A stretch of DNA of 64,000 nucleotides, from contig JANQLG010000001.1 of assembly GCA_028280715.1 (NCBI GenBank), forward strand, positions 122,202 through 186,201. The letters run 5' to 3'. The notes beneath the pieces were generated by a model. It saw nothing but the letters and a program-made list of their open reading frames with translations. It had not been told where the DNA came from and did no database searches. The position numbers were made by a program, and so were the translations under genes. The stretch is from Spongiibacteraceae bacterium. GTDB taxonomy: Bacteria; Pseudomonadota; Gammaproteobacteria; Pseudomonadales; Dasaniaceae. Shown piece after piece: positions 8,592 to 18,376 of the stretch (positions are counted from its first letter, which is position 1; each line of letters begins with the position of its first letter).

Positions 8592-11348
8592 ATGTCATAT
8601 CATCAAAACTATCTTAAGCGTTCTATTTGTCTGGCAATGCTGATGGGGAGCACCTTGCCTGTAGCACCGTCCTTCGCCCAGGAATTTACACTGGAAGAAG
8701 TGATAGTAACTGCTCGTAAACAGGAAGAATCTGTCAATGATATCCCTGTGGCGGTAACCGCCATGTCAGGTGATCAGATGGAATCTTTACAAGCTTTTGA
8801 TCCCACAGCTCTGTCTCAATATGTACCAGGCTTGACCGTTATCCCGTCATCGACCACACCGATTTACACTATTCGAGGCGTGGGTTTTAACTCAGGTTTA
8901 ACAACATCAACCGGTACAGTAGGCATCAGTCATGACCAAGCGACACTACCTTTTCCTGCTATGAGTCGGGGTATGGTATTTGACGTTGAACGGGTAGAGG
9001 TACTGAAAGGTCCTCAGGGTACTCTGTATGGACGTAGTACTACTGGCGGTCAGATCAACTACATCATGAATAAACCCACCGACGATTTTGAATCATCAGT
9101 GATGGTAGAAGGCGGCAGTTATGCTTCATGGGGAATCGAAGGTTTTGTAAGTGGTCCTATTGTGGGCGATTCGTTACGTGGTCGTTTGTCTTTAAAAACC
9201 AAACAGTCGGATAAAGGTTGGCAGAGGAGCGTATCTTCTGATCGAACCAATGGTGAAGAAGACCGAAGTTCAGGTCGCCTCATTTTAGATTTCACCCCTA
9301 ACGATGCACTGCAAACTACGCTGACCTATAGCTACTGGGAAGATAAAAGTGATGTGTTAGCAGGTCAAAATATTCAATTTGCTGCCGAGGTTGAAGACGG
9401 TGATTTGGATATCAATGATCCTGAAGCAGTAACTGAGTTCCTAGACGGTTTTTCCGACCCCTTTGAGCGAGCGGCTATGGAAGCACAAATTAATTCAGTA
9501 AGACCCGGAAGAGACTGGGATTCAACCAGTGCGGAATGGCCAGATGTATCAGTTTATCAACTTGATCCAGCCCGCTTTTCAGGACCCTATAATCAGAATA
9601 CGCGCCCTTTCCCTGGTATTAACCAAAAGCAACATATGGCCGATTTCAAGGTACAGTGGGATTTCGCTGATGACATGTCTTTGATATCACAAACTACCTA
9701 CGTTGACTATGAGAATGATACTGCCGTACATGGTTCTGCCTCAACGATAGAAAACGGTGGTGGAAGAAACTTATCAGACCTACAAACATTAACTACAGAA
9801 TTGCGTTTAACCGGATTGGCCTTTGATGAGCAACTGAGCTATCAAGTCGGTACAATGTGGGCTAAAGATGATCTGCTGACTAGAGGCCAAGTCTATATTC
9901 AAGATACTGGTACTTTATATGGCTTTCGAGATTTAGCCTCCGGGCTTGCTGGACTGTGGCAACTGATATATGACTTGGACCAGAATTTTCCAGGCATTCC
10001 TATTATTGGCCCACTCATTCCTGCACGCGCGCCTCTCGGCGACCCCCCAGTCCCTAACTCACTCCCCTTCCAACAATGGGAAGACGCAATTGTTGAACTT
10101 GATGCGTTGAGATTGTCTGATCCAGCCGCTGCCGCTGCACTATTAGGTACTCGTCCCTCAGCTGCAGATATAGCAAATGCAGGCGAAGGCTTCCGGACTT
10201 GGGAAGCTTTCAATGATGTGGAATCAACAACCTGGGCTGTTTTTGCACATGGCCAATATGAAATTAATGAAGAATGGACCTTGGAAACTGGTATTCGCTA
10301 TACCGACGTGGATGCCGAAAATCGAGCCTGTACCCGCGATGTGGATGCTGATTTCAACATACATTCCAGCTGGAATTTTGTGTTCTTTAACCCTGTTGGT
10401 AGCGTCCCTAATTTAGCTGATGGTTCGGGTGATCCAAGAAATGCACCTGCCGCTGGTGAATGTTTTGTATTAGAAACTACCAGAGGTGTGCAGCCAGGTG
10501 ACGACAGAATACCCGTAGATGCCAATGGTAGACCGCATGATTTGGACGAAGATAACACCTCAGTCAAAATAGCTTTAGATTATAGGCCAAACGATGACAT
10601 TATGTACTATGGCTCTTTCGCTGTTGGCTATAAAGCGGGTTCTTTTAACACCACCAGCGCATTCACCTCTGTTCAACTAGAACCCGTTGTCCAGGAAAAA
10701 GTGACAGCCTATGAACTGGGCTTCAAGTGGAGCGCTCATGAAACGGTTCATTGGAATGCAAGTGTGTATTTTTACGAGTATGAAGATAAGCAGTTAGGCG
10801 GCACGATTCCTGACGAAGTTTTCACCACTCTCACTTCTGTTGTTAATGTACCAGAATCTGAAGTCTGGGGTGTGGAGACTGATATCACCTGGGCACCCAA
10901 TGCGAACTGGTTTTTTACTGCTAATGCCGCCTACTTGAATACGGAAATTACTGAATATATAGGCTACGATCCAGAAAATGGTGAAGAGGTAGATTTATCC
11001 GGCTTTGAATTTGCGTTATCACCTGAAGTTCAGTTTACGTTATTAGCCTCCTATAACACGGATATAGCCGATAATTGGAATCTGCGAATTAATGCGGATA
11101 TGTCCTATACATCGGCACAGGTAGGAGCATTAGGGGCCATTACCGATATATTTGATATCGATGCCTACACAATTCTCGGCTTGAGTGCGAACTTGAGTTC
11201 ACATGATGGTCTATGGGAAACCCAATTATGGGGTAGGAACATTATGGATACTTACTACTGGACAGGTGTCGGTGCTGCACTCGATACAGCCACTCGAGGT
11301 GTTGGTATACCACGTACATGGGGCCTAACAGTTCGTAGAAACTTCTAG
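8592..11348 (+). CDS. TonB-dependent outer-membrane receptor
   Basis: A 918-residue TonB-dependent receptor. A signal peptide ends near residue 30 (PSFAQ) and is followed by a TonB-box-like segment, EEVIVTARK. The plug domain includes the conserved VERVEVLKGPQGTLYGRSTTGG stretch at about 130-155. A long beta-barrel ends in a C-terminal phenylalanine (VRRNF), as expected for BAM-assembled proteins. It imports a substrate across the outer membrane using the TonB energy system. The sequence belongs to the iron-complex-receptor-like group that catabolic proteobacteria often use for hydrophobic organic compounds. GAGGAAG lies before the ATG. It is followed by a terminator and then an MFS carrier, so it may feed the neighbouring catabolic genes. 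Confidence 0.94.
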   Translation: MSYHQNYLKRSICLAMLMGSTLPVAPSFAQEFTLEEVIVTARKQEESVNDIPVAVTAMSGDQMESLQAFDPTALSQYVPGLTVIPSSTTPIYTIRGVGFNSGLTTSTGTVGISHDQATLPFPAMSRGMVFDVERVEVLKGPQGTLYGRSTTGGQINYIMNKPTDDFESSVMVEGGSYASWGIEGFVSGPIVGDSLRGRLSLKTKQSDKGWQRSVSSDRTNGEEDRSSGRLILDFTPNDALQTTLTYSYWEDKSDVLAGQNIQFAAEVEDGDLDINDPEAVTEFLDGFSDPFERAAMEAQINSVRPGRDWDSTSAEWPDVSVYQLDPARFSGPYNQNTRPFPGINQKQHMADFKVQWDFADDMSLISQTTYVDYENDTAVHGSASTIENGGGRNLSDLQTLTTELRLTGLAFDEQLSYQVGTMWAKDDLLTRGQVYIQDTGTLYGFRDLASGLAGLWQLIYDLDQNFPGIPIIGPLIPARAPLGDPPVPNSLPFQQWEDAIVELDALRLSDPAAAAALLGTRPSAADIANAGEGFRTWEAFNDVESTTWAVFAHGQYEINEEWTLETGIRYTDVDAENRACTRDVDADFNIHSSWNFVFFNPVGSVPNLADGSGDPRNAPAAGECFVLETTRGVQPGDDRIPVDANGRPHDLDEDNTSVKIALDYRPNDDIMYYGSFAVGYKAGSFNTTSAFTSVQLEPVVQEKVTAYELGFKWSAHETVHWNASVYFYEYEDKQLGGTIPDEVFTTLTSVVNVPESEVWGVETDITWAPNANWFFTANAAYLNTEITEYIGYDPENGEEVDLSGFEFALSPEVQFTLLASYNTDIADNWNLRINADMSYTSAQVGALGAITDIFDIDAYTILGLSANLSSHDGLWETQLWGRNIMDTYYWTGVGAALDTATRGVGIPRTWGLTVRRNF

Positions 11349-11380
11349 CCTCCTCCTTTCCCCCGTATCTTCCGAGGGTT

Positions 11381-11414
11381 GGCGTATACTGGATTACAGT
11401 GTGCGCCTTTTTTT
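11381..11414 (+). terminator. Intrinsic terminator after the TonB receptor gene
   Basis: An 11-bp stem, GGCGTATACTG (11381-11391) against CAGTGTGCGCC (11397-11407), with two G-U pairs in the RNA and a 5-base loop. Seven T follow immediately (11408-11414). Confidence 0.85.
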
Positions 11415-11784
11415 AAACTAAATCATTTAAAACTAAACCACCCAAAATTGACAACCACTCTATAGTTTTCAGTGCAGCGACAATACTTTCAACACTTCCA
11501 CAAATAACTATTAATTAAATAGATTAATATTAATAACAGAAATAAATTATGGTGATATAGAATACAAGCTTATACTCATTTCATTAATTCAGAGAAAGCC
11601 CCCCTTGTCTTGATTACAAGTTTGGTTCTGCTATTGCGCTACGTGTATAAATAAAAACTGTATTTGCAAGCAGCTACAACCGCGACTATTCCAGTCCAAA
11701 CACAATTACGAATGGGGTTCATGTAATTCTTTTTGCCAACTAATCAGCACTAGCTAAATCGAGCTATTAATTAAGGAACCAATA
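11415..11784. other. Intergenic region upstream of the MFS gene
   Basis: A 370-bp AT-rich gap between the TonB receptor terminator and the MFS carrier gene. I see no coding frame, tRNA or repeat. It presumably holds the MFS promoter. Confidence 0.35.
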
Positions 11785-13134
11785 ATGACTACCAGCTTAA
11801 ATCCAGCTATTGAAGAAGTACCTCAAGAATCGGATATGCGAAAAGTCGCTCTAACGTCACTCGTTGGCACCAGTATCGAATGGTACGACTTTTTTCTTTA
11901 TGCCAGTGCTGCAGCCTTAGTATTTCCTACACTTTTTTTTCCTGAGGTAGATGAAACCACTGCGCTGATTTTATCCTTTGGCACCTTTGCTTTTGGTTTT
12001 ATTGCAAGGCCATTAGGAGGAATCTTATTTGGCCACTGGGGCGATAGAATAGGCCGCAAAAAAACATTGATCATTGCGCTAATGATGATGGGCATTTCAT
12101 CAACCTTGATCGGCATGCTACCCACTTACGCTACCATTGGTATCGCTGCGCCAATTCTACTCACCGTATTACGATTTGCTCAGGGTCTGGCTATTGGCGG
12201 TCAATGGGGTGGCGCTATGTTATTGGTTACTGAAAGTGCTCCCGATAATAAACGTGGTTTTTATGGTTCCTTTGCTCAAGCCGGTGCACCCGTTGGCGTC
12301 ATTCTCGCCAATCTCGCCTTTATTATCATCAGCACCTCTGTGTCGGAAGAATTTTTTATGTCCTGGGGTTGGCGTATACCCTTTCTCGCCAGTGTCGTTT
12401 TAATCGGGGTATCTATGTATATCCAGCTACATATGGAAGACACAGAAGCCTTTAGAAAATTGGAGCAGATACAATCCGACCAACAAACCGATAGTACTCA
12501 AAGCAAACCTCAACACTCACCGATTTTGTTAGCGATAAAACGCTATCCAAAACGCATTATGCTTGCCGCAGGAGCCTTTCTATCAATACAGGTAACATAC
12601 TACATCTTAATTGCCTTTATCCTGGCCTACGGAAGTGATCCTACCGGTGCAGGCGTCTCACGTGAAAGTATGTTAATTGCTGTCCTGCTGGCATCGGCAG
12701 TACAAATACCTTTCCAGACTTGGTCAGCGTCCTACTCTGACAGAAATGGTAGAAAAGGTATTTTTATGGCAGGTGCAATATTAACCGGTCTATGGGGTTT
12801 CGCTTTATTTCCTCTAGTAGATACCGGGAACTTTTTAGCCATTGCCTTTGCGATCAGTATGGGACTAGTCTTTCTCGGCATGATGTATGGTCCTCAAGCT
12901 GCTCTATTTACCGAACTTTTTAGCACAGAAGTTCGCTATTCAGGCGCATCACTGGGTTATCAATTAGGCGCCATTCTTGGAGGCGGTTTTGCGCCAACCA
13001 TTGCGATTGTATTGTGGAAGGAATACAGCATTAATTGGGTATCTATTTATATACTAATCGCTTCAGTCTTATCGCTCATCTCTATTATGATGCTTTCAGA
13101 AACTTATCAGTCGAACTTAAATGAAACCGACTAG
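11785..13134 (+). CDS. MFS transporter, metabolite:H+ symporter (MHS) type
   Basis: A 449-residue inner-membrane carrier with about 12 hydrophobic segments. The start region GTSIEWYDFFLYA (about residues 33-45) and the loop GHWGDRIGRKKTL between helices 2 and 3 are typical of the MHS family (ShiA, ProP, KgtP relatives), which takes up organic acids or zwitterions with protons. The second half repeats the loop as SYSDRNGRKGIFMAG. AAGGA precedes the ATG. Its place between two TonB receptors suggests import of a carboxylate or a related catabolic substrate. The ligand is not predictable. Confidence 0.9.
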   Translation: MTTSLNPAIEEVPQESDMRKVALTSLVGTSIEWYDFFLYASAAALVFPTLFFPEVDETTALILSFGTFAFGFIARPLGGILFGHWGDRIGRKKTLIIALMMMGISSTLIGMLPTYATIGIAAPILLTVLRFAQGLAIGGQWGGAMLLVTESAPDNKRGFYGSFAQAGAPVGVILANLAFIIISTSVSEEFFMSWGWRIPFLASVVLIGVSMYIQLHMEDTEAFRKLEQIQSDQQTDSTQSKPQHSPILLAIKRYPKRIMLAAGAFLSIQVTYYILIAFILAYGSDPTGAGVSRESMLIAVLLASAVQIPFQTWSASYSDRNGRKGIFMAGAILTGLWGFALFPLVDTGNFLAIAFAISMGLVFLGMMYGPQAALFTELFSTEVRYSGASLGYQLGAILGGGFAPTIAIVLWKEYSINWVSIYILIASVLSLISIMMLSETYQSNLNETD

Positions 13135-13182
13135 TTAAGCTGCATAAAGTAGCGGCTCAAATAATCTTACCAAGCATTAAAA

Positions 13183-13208
13183 AATCCACCTTTGTAGAAG
13201 GTGGGTTT
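13183..13208. terminator. Hairpin after the MFS gene
   Basis: The arms AATCCACCTT and AAGGTGGGTT form a stem with one mismatch about 50 bp past the MFS stop, flanked by A- and T-rich runs. It is probably the MFS gene's terminator. Confidence 0.6.
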
Positions 13209-13333
13209 ACTTTAGCTCCCTAGCCCTCTAGAAACTATAAGGGAGCTGTCGGACGTCAGATGTCAGACGCTTAGATTGGGATAAGTAGCTCGGAGCGCAT
13301 GGGGAATATAAAAGAGCGAGTGCCCAGTGAACG

Positions 13334-13366
13334 AAAAAGACAGGTAAAAATTACCTGTCTTTTTTT
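13334..13366. terminator. Bidirectional intrinsic terminator
   Basis: A perfect 14-bp stem, AAAAAGACAGGTAA (13334-13347) against TTACCTGTCTTTTT (13351-13364), with a 3-base loop and a T tract on the plus strand and an A tract on the other. It separates the convergent MFS and TonB receptor genes. Confidence 0.9.
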
Positions 13367-13512
13367 GCAAAACAAGTCGTCAGGGAGAGAATAAAGAATT
13401 GAGGAGATTTAACCAACCGATGTAATTCAATAAGTAAGCTATGAACTACACCGATTGGTTTAAAGTACTTAGAAAATTTTAAGTAAGAAGACTTAATACA
13501 CTTATCATTTAG

Positions 13513-15915
13513 TTAGAACCGATATAGCCCTTGTATTGTCACGCTTCTACCTAAACCAACATTATGAACACGCCCCCCCCTACCACTGGAACCCACCAAG
13601 TCTGCAGATGTAACCAGATAATGTTGATCAAATAAATTTCTTGATAATAGCGACACTTCCCATGAGTCATCCTCCGCGCCAATTGCTACACGTGCATTAA
13701 CTAATGTACGTGCATCAATCTTATCTTGCGGATCGTTATCACCCTGCACAATCTGCTCAGCCGTAGAATTAATTTCTCCTCTCACAGACAAGTACAATCC
13801 ATTACCAATGGAAGTCGTGTAATCTGCATACAAATTACCGGACCATTCTGGCGCAAAATTAGTATCTTTCCCTGAAAGGTCCTGAGTACAAGGAACTGTA
13901 GCGCCTGGGTTTGCAGCGAGGTAAGCAGCCCTTTGCAATATGTAACAGGCAGCGCCAGGATAACTGTCATATTTTGAATCGAGATAGGCCAGAGCCCCTC
14001 CAATAGTCAGCTCTTCTGTCAGGCGCCAAGCACCGTCTAACTCAACACCTTGAGATGTTGATTCAGCCGCATTTCTGACTTGAAAGCCAACACTCTCAAA
14101 AATACTCACTTGTAAATCGTCGTACTCCACATAAAACAGCGCCACATTTAAATTCGCCGCGCCATCAGCGAGGGAAAATTTTCCGCCCAGTTCATAAGCC
14201 AATGCATTTTCTGGCTCGTATTCACTCGTAGTGACTGATCTATCCGCCTCATTAAAACCACCCGACTTGTAACCCTCAGCAATATTGAAATACAACTGAC
14301 TGTCGCCCCAATCATATTGCAATGTTCCAGAAAAGGTAGTTTCTGACTCTGAACGTTTTCCAGAATTAGTAATTACCCCATTAGTAACATTTGGATGATC
14401 TTCATCGACCCAACTTTGCCCTGATGAAATAGGCACCAACAGACGACTCCAAAAGGCAAGTGCTCCACCCGTTAAAGGTTCGAAGTCAGCGATGCTTCTC
14501 AAATAACCGACCTTTTCAAAATCTTTTTCTTCGTCAGTCCAGCGACTACCAACAATGAGTCGAAGATTGTCAGAAAAGTTATAGGTAATCTCACCAAAGG
14601 CGCTAACTGCTTCTGCATTCTGTTCATACTGACGAAACAGGTCGACATTTAGTGTAGGAAAAAAATAGATTAGATTACCGTTTAACGATTTAAACTCATT
14701 ATCCTGATAATAAAGCCCCGCAGTCCATTCAATAGCTGAATCGCCAGGAGAATGCACGCGGATCTCTTGGGAGAACTGCTCAAATTCCTGTGGATTGATA
14801 TTATCGAGTATTGGCAAATGGGAGTTATCGGAATCAGTATGACTATCCCGATCATACGCAGACCAGCCACTTAAAAAGGTAATGTCATAACCGTTAAAAT
14901 CATAATCGAATTGCAGTACATAATTGTCCGTTTCATTATTCACGAAAGGAACATCACTATTACGATAAGCACAAGATCCAGCAGCCAACTGAGATACAAC
15001 AGGGTCACCACAAGATAAAGCGACTGCGACCTTGCCATCCTTGTTGGAAAGTGGATAAGTTTGGTATGGCACGGCAAACGCAGCACCAAAAGCCGCCCCA
15101 GCTTCTGCACTTGGTGGGGCAACCAGTTCACCAGACGTAGCGCCTAATACGTCAAATTTGCCTTGTTCTAACTTTAGATAAGAAGACAACTTATCAGTAA
15201 TGTCCCACTCCATAGAAAGCCTGATGAGTTCATCATCATCCCTGCCGACATTCTTACCAAAATCCGGTGCGTTTTCAGCAATATTTTCCTTCCAGCCATC
15301 GTCCTCACGACTCATAGCAGAAAGCCTAGCTCGAAAAGCCTCGGTAATAGGCCCTGATAAAACCACCTCAAAACGCTCTTCTTCAGTTTCGTCCGTATAG
15401 GATGCACGAACATACCCCTCAAATTCTGGAGTAGGACGCGCAGTCGTCACATTAATCGCACCAGCAATAATATTTTTCCCTAGTACGGTCCCCTGAGGAC
15501 CTCTGAGTAATTCTACCGATGAGACATCAAATGTTGGTGCCCTAAATTGCTCTGAGCGACCACCGTAAATACCATCGACAAACCAACCCACAGATTGTTC
15601 AAAACCTAAATTACCTGAAGATCCTTGCCCTCTAATATAAAAACGCGCTCCAGTTGTACTTAAATTAGGTAATGAGTCTGCTAAATCAACGATATCATTC
15701 ACGTTCATTTTTGAGATTGCTTCACCACTTACTGCCGATATTGACATGGGGACATCAATCAGGCGCTCTTCTCTTTTCCTGGCAGTTACCAGCACTTCTT
15801 CCAATAATAGAGATTCTTCTTGAGCATGACTTTGTTTAGATATTCCACCTGCCAACATGATTGAAGCTATTGCCGAAGCAAGAATAGATTTATTTTTAAA
15901 AGCTTTTGGATTCAT
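13513..15915 (-). CDS. TonB-dependent outer-membrane receptor
   Basis: An 800-residue TonB-dependent receptor. I take the ATG at 15915, because GGAG lies nine bases before it. An in-frame GTG at 15930 would add five residues and overlaps that Shine-Dalgarno. The signal peptide ends near residue 31 (SHAQE), and the TonB-box-like EEVLVTARKREE follows. The plug has VELLRGPQGTVLGKN and IAGAINVTTARP, and the barrel ends in YRF. Sequence and length differ from the 8592 receptor, so the two are not recent duplicates. It is convergent with the MFS gene and points away from the LysR-linked membrane genes; it may import the substrate of the flanking oxidation pathway. Confidence 0.93.
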   Translation of the reverse strand: MNPKAFKNKSILASAIASIMLAGGISKQSHAQEESLLLEEVLVTARKREERLIDVPMSISAVSGEAISKMNVNDIVDLADSLPNLSTTGARFYIRGQGSSGNLGFEQSVGWFVDGIYGGRSEQFRAPTFDVSSVELLRGPQGTVLGKNIIAGAINVTTARPTPEFEGYVRASYTDETEEERFEVVLSGPITEAFRARLSAMSREDDGWKENIAENAPDFGKNVGRDDDELIRLSMEWDITDKLSSYLKLEQGKFDVLGATSGELVAPPSAEAGAAFGAAFAVPYQTYPLSNKDGKVAVALSCGDPVVSQLAAGSCAYRNSDVPFVNNETDNYVLQFDYDFNGYDITFLSGWSAYDRDSHTDSDNSHLPILDNINPQEFEQFSQEIRVHSPGDSAIEWTAGLYYQDNEFKSLNGNLIYFFPTLNVDLFRQYEQNAEAVSAFGEITYNFSDNLRLIVGSRWTDEEKDFEKVGYLRSIADFEPLTGGALAFWSRLLVPISSGQSWVDEDHPNVTNGVITNSGKRSESETTFSGTLQYDWGDSQLYFNIAEGYKSGGFNEADRSVTTSEYEPENALAYELGGKFSLADGAANLNVALFYVEYDDLQVSIFESVGFQVRNAAESTSQGVELDGAWRLTEELTIGGALAYLDSKYDSYPGAACYILQRAAYLAANPGATVPCTQDLSGKDTNFAPEWSGNLYADYTTSIGNGLYLSVRGEINSTAEQIVQGDNDPQDKIDARTLVNARVAIGAEDDSWEVSLLSRNLFDQHYLVTSADLVGSSGRGGRVHNVGLGRSVTIQGLYRF

Positions 15916-16233
15916 TATTTTTTTCTCCACTAGCGTGTGATTTTATTATTACTCCCAATTGTTTTTATTATTTCACCGAGTATAAAACCATCATTTATAA
16001 TCATCCTAATTTATAATTTAAATCATTAAATATAATTTAAATTAATGTTAAAAAGAGTGAGGAATACTCATCAGACTAGAGCGATTTAATCTAAATTTAT
16101 TTTTGGTAATCAGGTAAGGATATGCAATTTAAGTACTATTAAATTCAGCAAGAAAAATACCCTAAACAAAAAAAGCTTGCCCAGAGGCAAGCTTTTTTTG
16201 AACGAAGTTTAGCGTTACTACTGCAATAGTATT
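15916..16233. other. Intergenic region between the TonB receptor and membrane protein genes
   Basis: A 318-bp gap. It holds the promoter region of the leftward TonB receptor gene, which is AT-rich, and a terminator at 16168-16199 for the membrane protein genes. I see nothing coding. Confidence 0.4.
16168..16199. terminator. Intrinsic terminator after the membrane-protein pair
   Basis: A 14-bp stem of seven A-T pairs and GCTTGCC (16175-16181) against GGCAAGC (16186-16192), with a 4-base loop. It lies downstream of the leftward 16234-17076 gene, and its A tract reads as a T tract on the minus strand. Confidence 0.88.
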
Positions 16234-17076
16234 CTATGCAAATAAACGGACTCCTAGGTAGAACCCAGTACCCACTGCAAAGAAAGCAATACCAATTAAA
16301 GAAGTAATAAACGGCATATAAGCCGGCATACGGGCAAATGCACCTAGTGCTTTTAATTTGTAATAGCTAAATATTAAGGCCAGTGGCAATAACCAAAAAC
16401 CGTAGGCCGTTGCTAATGCCATATATCTTTTCAATTCAGCTGAAGCACCAAAGGCAATAATATAGGCAAATTCCCAACCATCCATAACACGGGAAACATA
16501 AGAGCCAATAGCCATAGCAAACATTGCAACAGCCCAAGGTATGTGCGCTTTGAAATCTCGTTGAATCAAAGACTGCACCACCTTATAGGTAACAAAAAAC
16601 ATCGCCACACCAAACAGGCTACCGGCTTGAAGATTACCAGGCGAGCGCATTAAGCGAGTACCGGGATCGTCAGGGTACATAGCAAAGAATATCGAGCCAA
16701 CCAATGCCCCTGTAAAAGCGATAATAATACAGGATATACCAATGCGCCGATGCCACACTTTACTCTTACGGGTTAACCCTAAATGCACCTGAAGTGGCAC
16801 CAGAAAATTCATCAATGCACCTGCCACCATATGAGCCGCTAACGCATATATAGCAATGGTATAATGCCCCTCTCTGGAAAGATTTAACGCGGGATGTGTT
16901 GATTCACCATCGATTAAAAACCCCATACCGGCAGTAAATGCATGATGGACAAAAGGTATAGACAAAACCCATACACTTAACAAAAACATATTGATGGCAA
17001 ACATTTTGTCAGTCATAAACCCCGGCAAAGAAGAGCCGGAGTGTTTTACCGGGGTCGTTGTCGATGCAGTAGCCAT
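16234..17076 (-). CDS. Polytopic membrane protein (DUF2306-like)
   Basis: A 280-residue integral membrane protein with about eight hydrophobic segments. I choose the ATG at 17076 because GGAGG lies eight bases before it; a TTG at 17097 is less likely. Histidines sit in or near the membrane segments (VHHAF, AAHMVAG, VHLGL, and KVWHRRIG before a helix). The HRRIG motif resembles the DUF2306 group, but I do not recognise a function. The C-terminal half is similar in layout and sequence to the next gene upstream, notably the end segment MPFITSLIGIAFFAVGTG. The two are therefore probably diverged paralogues in one operon under the divergent LysR gene. Confidence 0.75.
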   Translation of the reverse strand: MATASTTTPVKHSGSSLPGFMTDKMFAINMFLLSVWVLSIPFVHHAFTAGMGFLIDGESTHPALNLSREGHYTIAIYALAAHMVAGALMNFLVPLQVHLGLTRKSKVWHRRIGISCIIIAFTGALVGSIFFAMYPDDPGTRLMRSPGNLQAGSLFGVAMFFVTYKVVQSLIQRDFKAHIPWAVAMFAMAIGSYVSRVMDGWEFAYIIAFGASAELKRYMALATAYGFWLLPLALIFSYYKLKALGAFARMPAYMPFITSLIGIAFFAVGTGFYLGVRLFA

Positions 17077-17124
17077 TATTACAACCTCCACGTTCAAGCC
17101 TAGATTATTCTTTTATACAAAAAA

Positions 17125-17970
17125 TTAATATAACTCTATGATCAAACCATTGTTCATATAACTAATGGTTCCGAAAGCCACCAATAAAACACCTAATAGC
17201 GATAATATTAACGGCATAACTTTGGGCATTTGATTAACTATACTGTCTTTTTTCAGATAGCACAGAAAAATTGCGCCCATGGGTATTAAAAAACACCCAT
17301 ACAATAAAGTGGCCTGCTGACCAAAGCTGGCTTCCGCCCAACTACCCAATAGACCGTACCAAATGCCATAACTGACCCTCAGCAATACTGGCACCCATGC
17401 AACAACCAGCATTTGAGAAACAAATAGCGAATAACTGGCATCATCATTTCTATGCTTTTCTTCGATCAGCCGGTAGATAATAAAAAATGCCATAAACCCA
17501 TAGGCCGACGAAGTCTGCAAGCTCAGTAGTTGAGAACCGATATGTAAGCCACTACTGTTATAAATTCCTATACGGAACAAAAAAGCCAGTAATCCAGCTA
17601 ACGCAAATACTGACATCACATTAACAAGTAACGTAGTAACACTGGCACGTAAACCAGCAAACATTCTACTGAGTAACAGCAAAGGTGCTAAAACTGTCAT
17701 CACAACAATCGTGATTAACCAGACAGAAGATAAAACATTATGGCGAATCGCATTACCTGTTCCCGACATAAACACATAAGGCGCTAACGTATCATTAGCC
17801 AGATACTGGTATAAAATCCCACTAATTTTGACCAACAGGGGCATAGAAACCAACAGCATGCCAACGGCAAAAACCACTGCTGATATCTTACCTGAAGTTG
17901 ATTCAGTCATAATGGCATCATCTTGCAAAGGCTCAGGATTTGATACAGATTGAGGTGATAAGGAAGACAT
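17125..17970 (-). CDS. Polytopic membrane protein, paralogue of the downstream gene
   Basis: A 281-residue membrane protein with about eight hydrophobic segments after a polar N-terminal tail of about 28 residues. I do not recognise a named family. Its last 30 residues (MPLILSLLGVLLVAFGTIS) line up with the end of the 16234 protein, and the order of helices is the same. The 48-bp gap to that gene and the shared strand suggest an operon. The histidines of the partner are mostly absent here, so if the partner binds haem or metal this copy may not. It is divergent from a LysR regulator 406 bp away, the likely controller. Confidence 0.7.
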   Translation of the reverse strand: MSSLSPQSVSNPEPLQDDAIMTESTSGKISAVVFAVGMLLVSMPLLVKISGILYQYLANDTLAPYVFMSGTGNAIRHNVLSSVWLITIVVMTVLAPLLLLSRMFAGLRASVTTLLVNVMSVFALAGLLAFLFRIGIYNSSGLHIGSQLLSLQTSSAYGFMAFFIIYRLIEEKHRNDDASYSLFVSQMLVVAWVPVLLRVSYGIWYGLLGSWAEASFGQQATLLYGCFLIPMGAIFLCYLKKDSIVNQMPKVMPLILSLLGVLLVAFGTISYMNNGLIIELY

Positions 17971-18376
17971 ACTTTTTGCCTTTTTATTATTTTGTCTTAA
18001 TCATAAAAACTTGTACCTGTGACACCAATCAATTTAGATTAACCTATTGATATAGCTCAACACAAATAACACTCACATAATATCGATATCGAAACTATTA
18101 ATACACCTGATACTAATACGCCTTACACTAATACACCTGATACGCCGAGAAAATTATTCACCTTACCCCTGCAAAATCAGTAAACATCTCAGCCAATAAT
18201 AAATGAGATGGTGATAGCCCTCCTATTTTCAACAACTTCTAAATTCAATATTTTTCTATAACAATCGCTCAATATATTATTGGCACTAGTATAAAACTCC
18301 TGATAGGATCAATATAATTTATTTAAGTGATCACTAAATATTACTCTAATTAATAGAAAAATAGCGAGAAGCATCG
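17971..18376. promoter_or_regulatory. Divergent promoter region with a 15-bp direct repeat
   Basis: A 406-bp gap between the membrane-protein operon and the LysR gene. The 15-base sequence TAATACACCTGATAC occurs exactly at 18099-18113 and 18129-18143, 30 bp apart (close to three helix turns). A related, shorter unit lies between them (CTAATACGCCTTAC). Such phased repeats could bind the LysR regulator or another factor. The rest is AT-rich promoter DNA. Confidence 0.5.
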
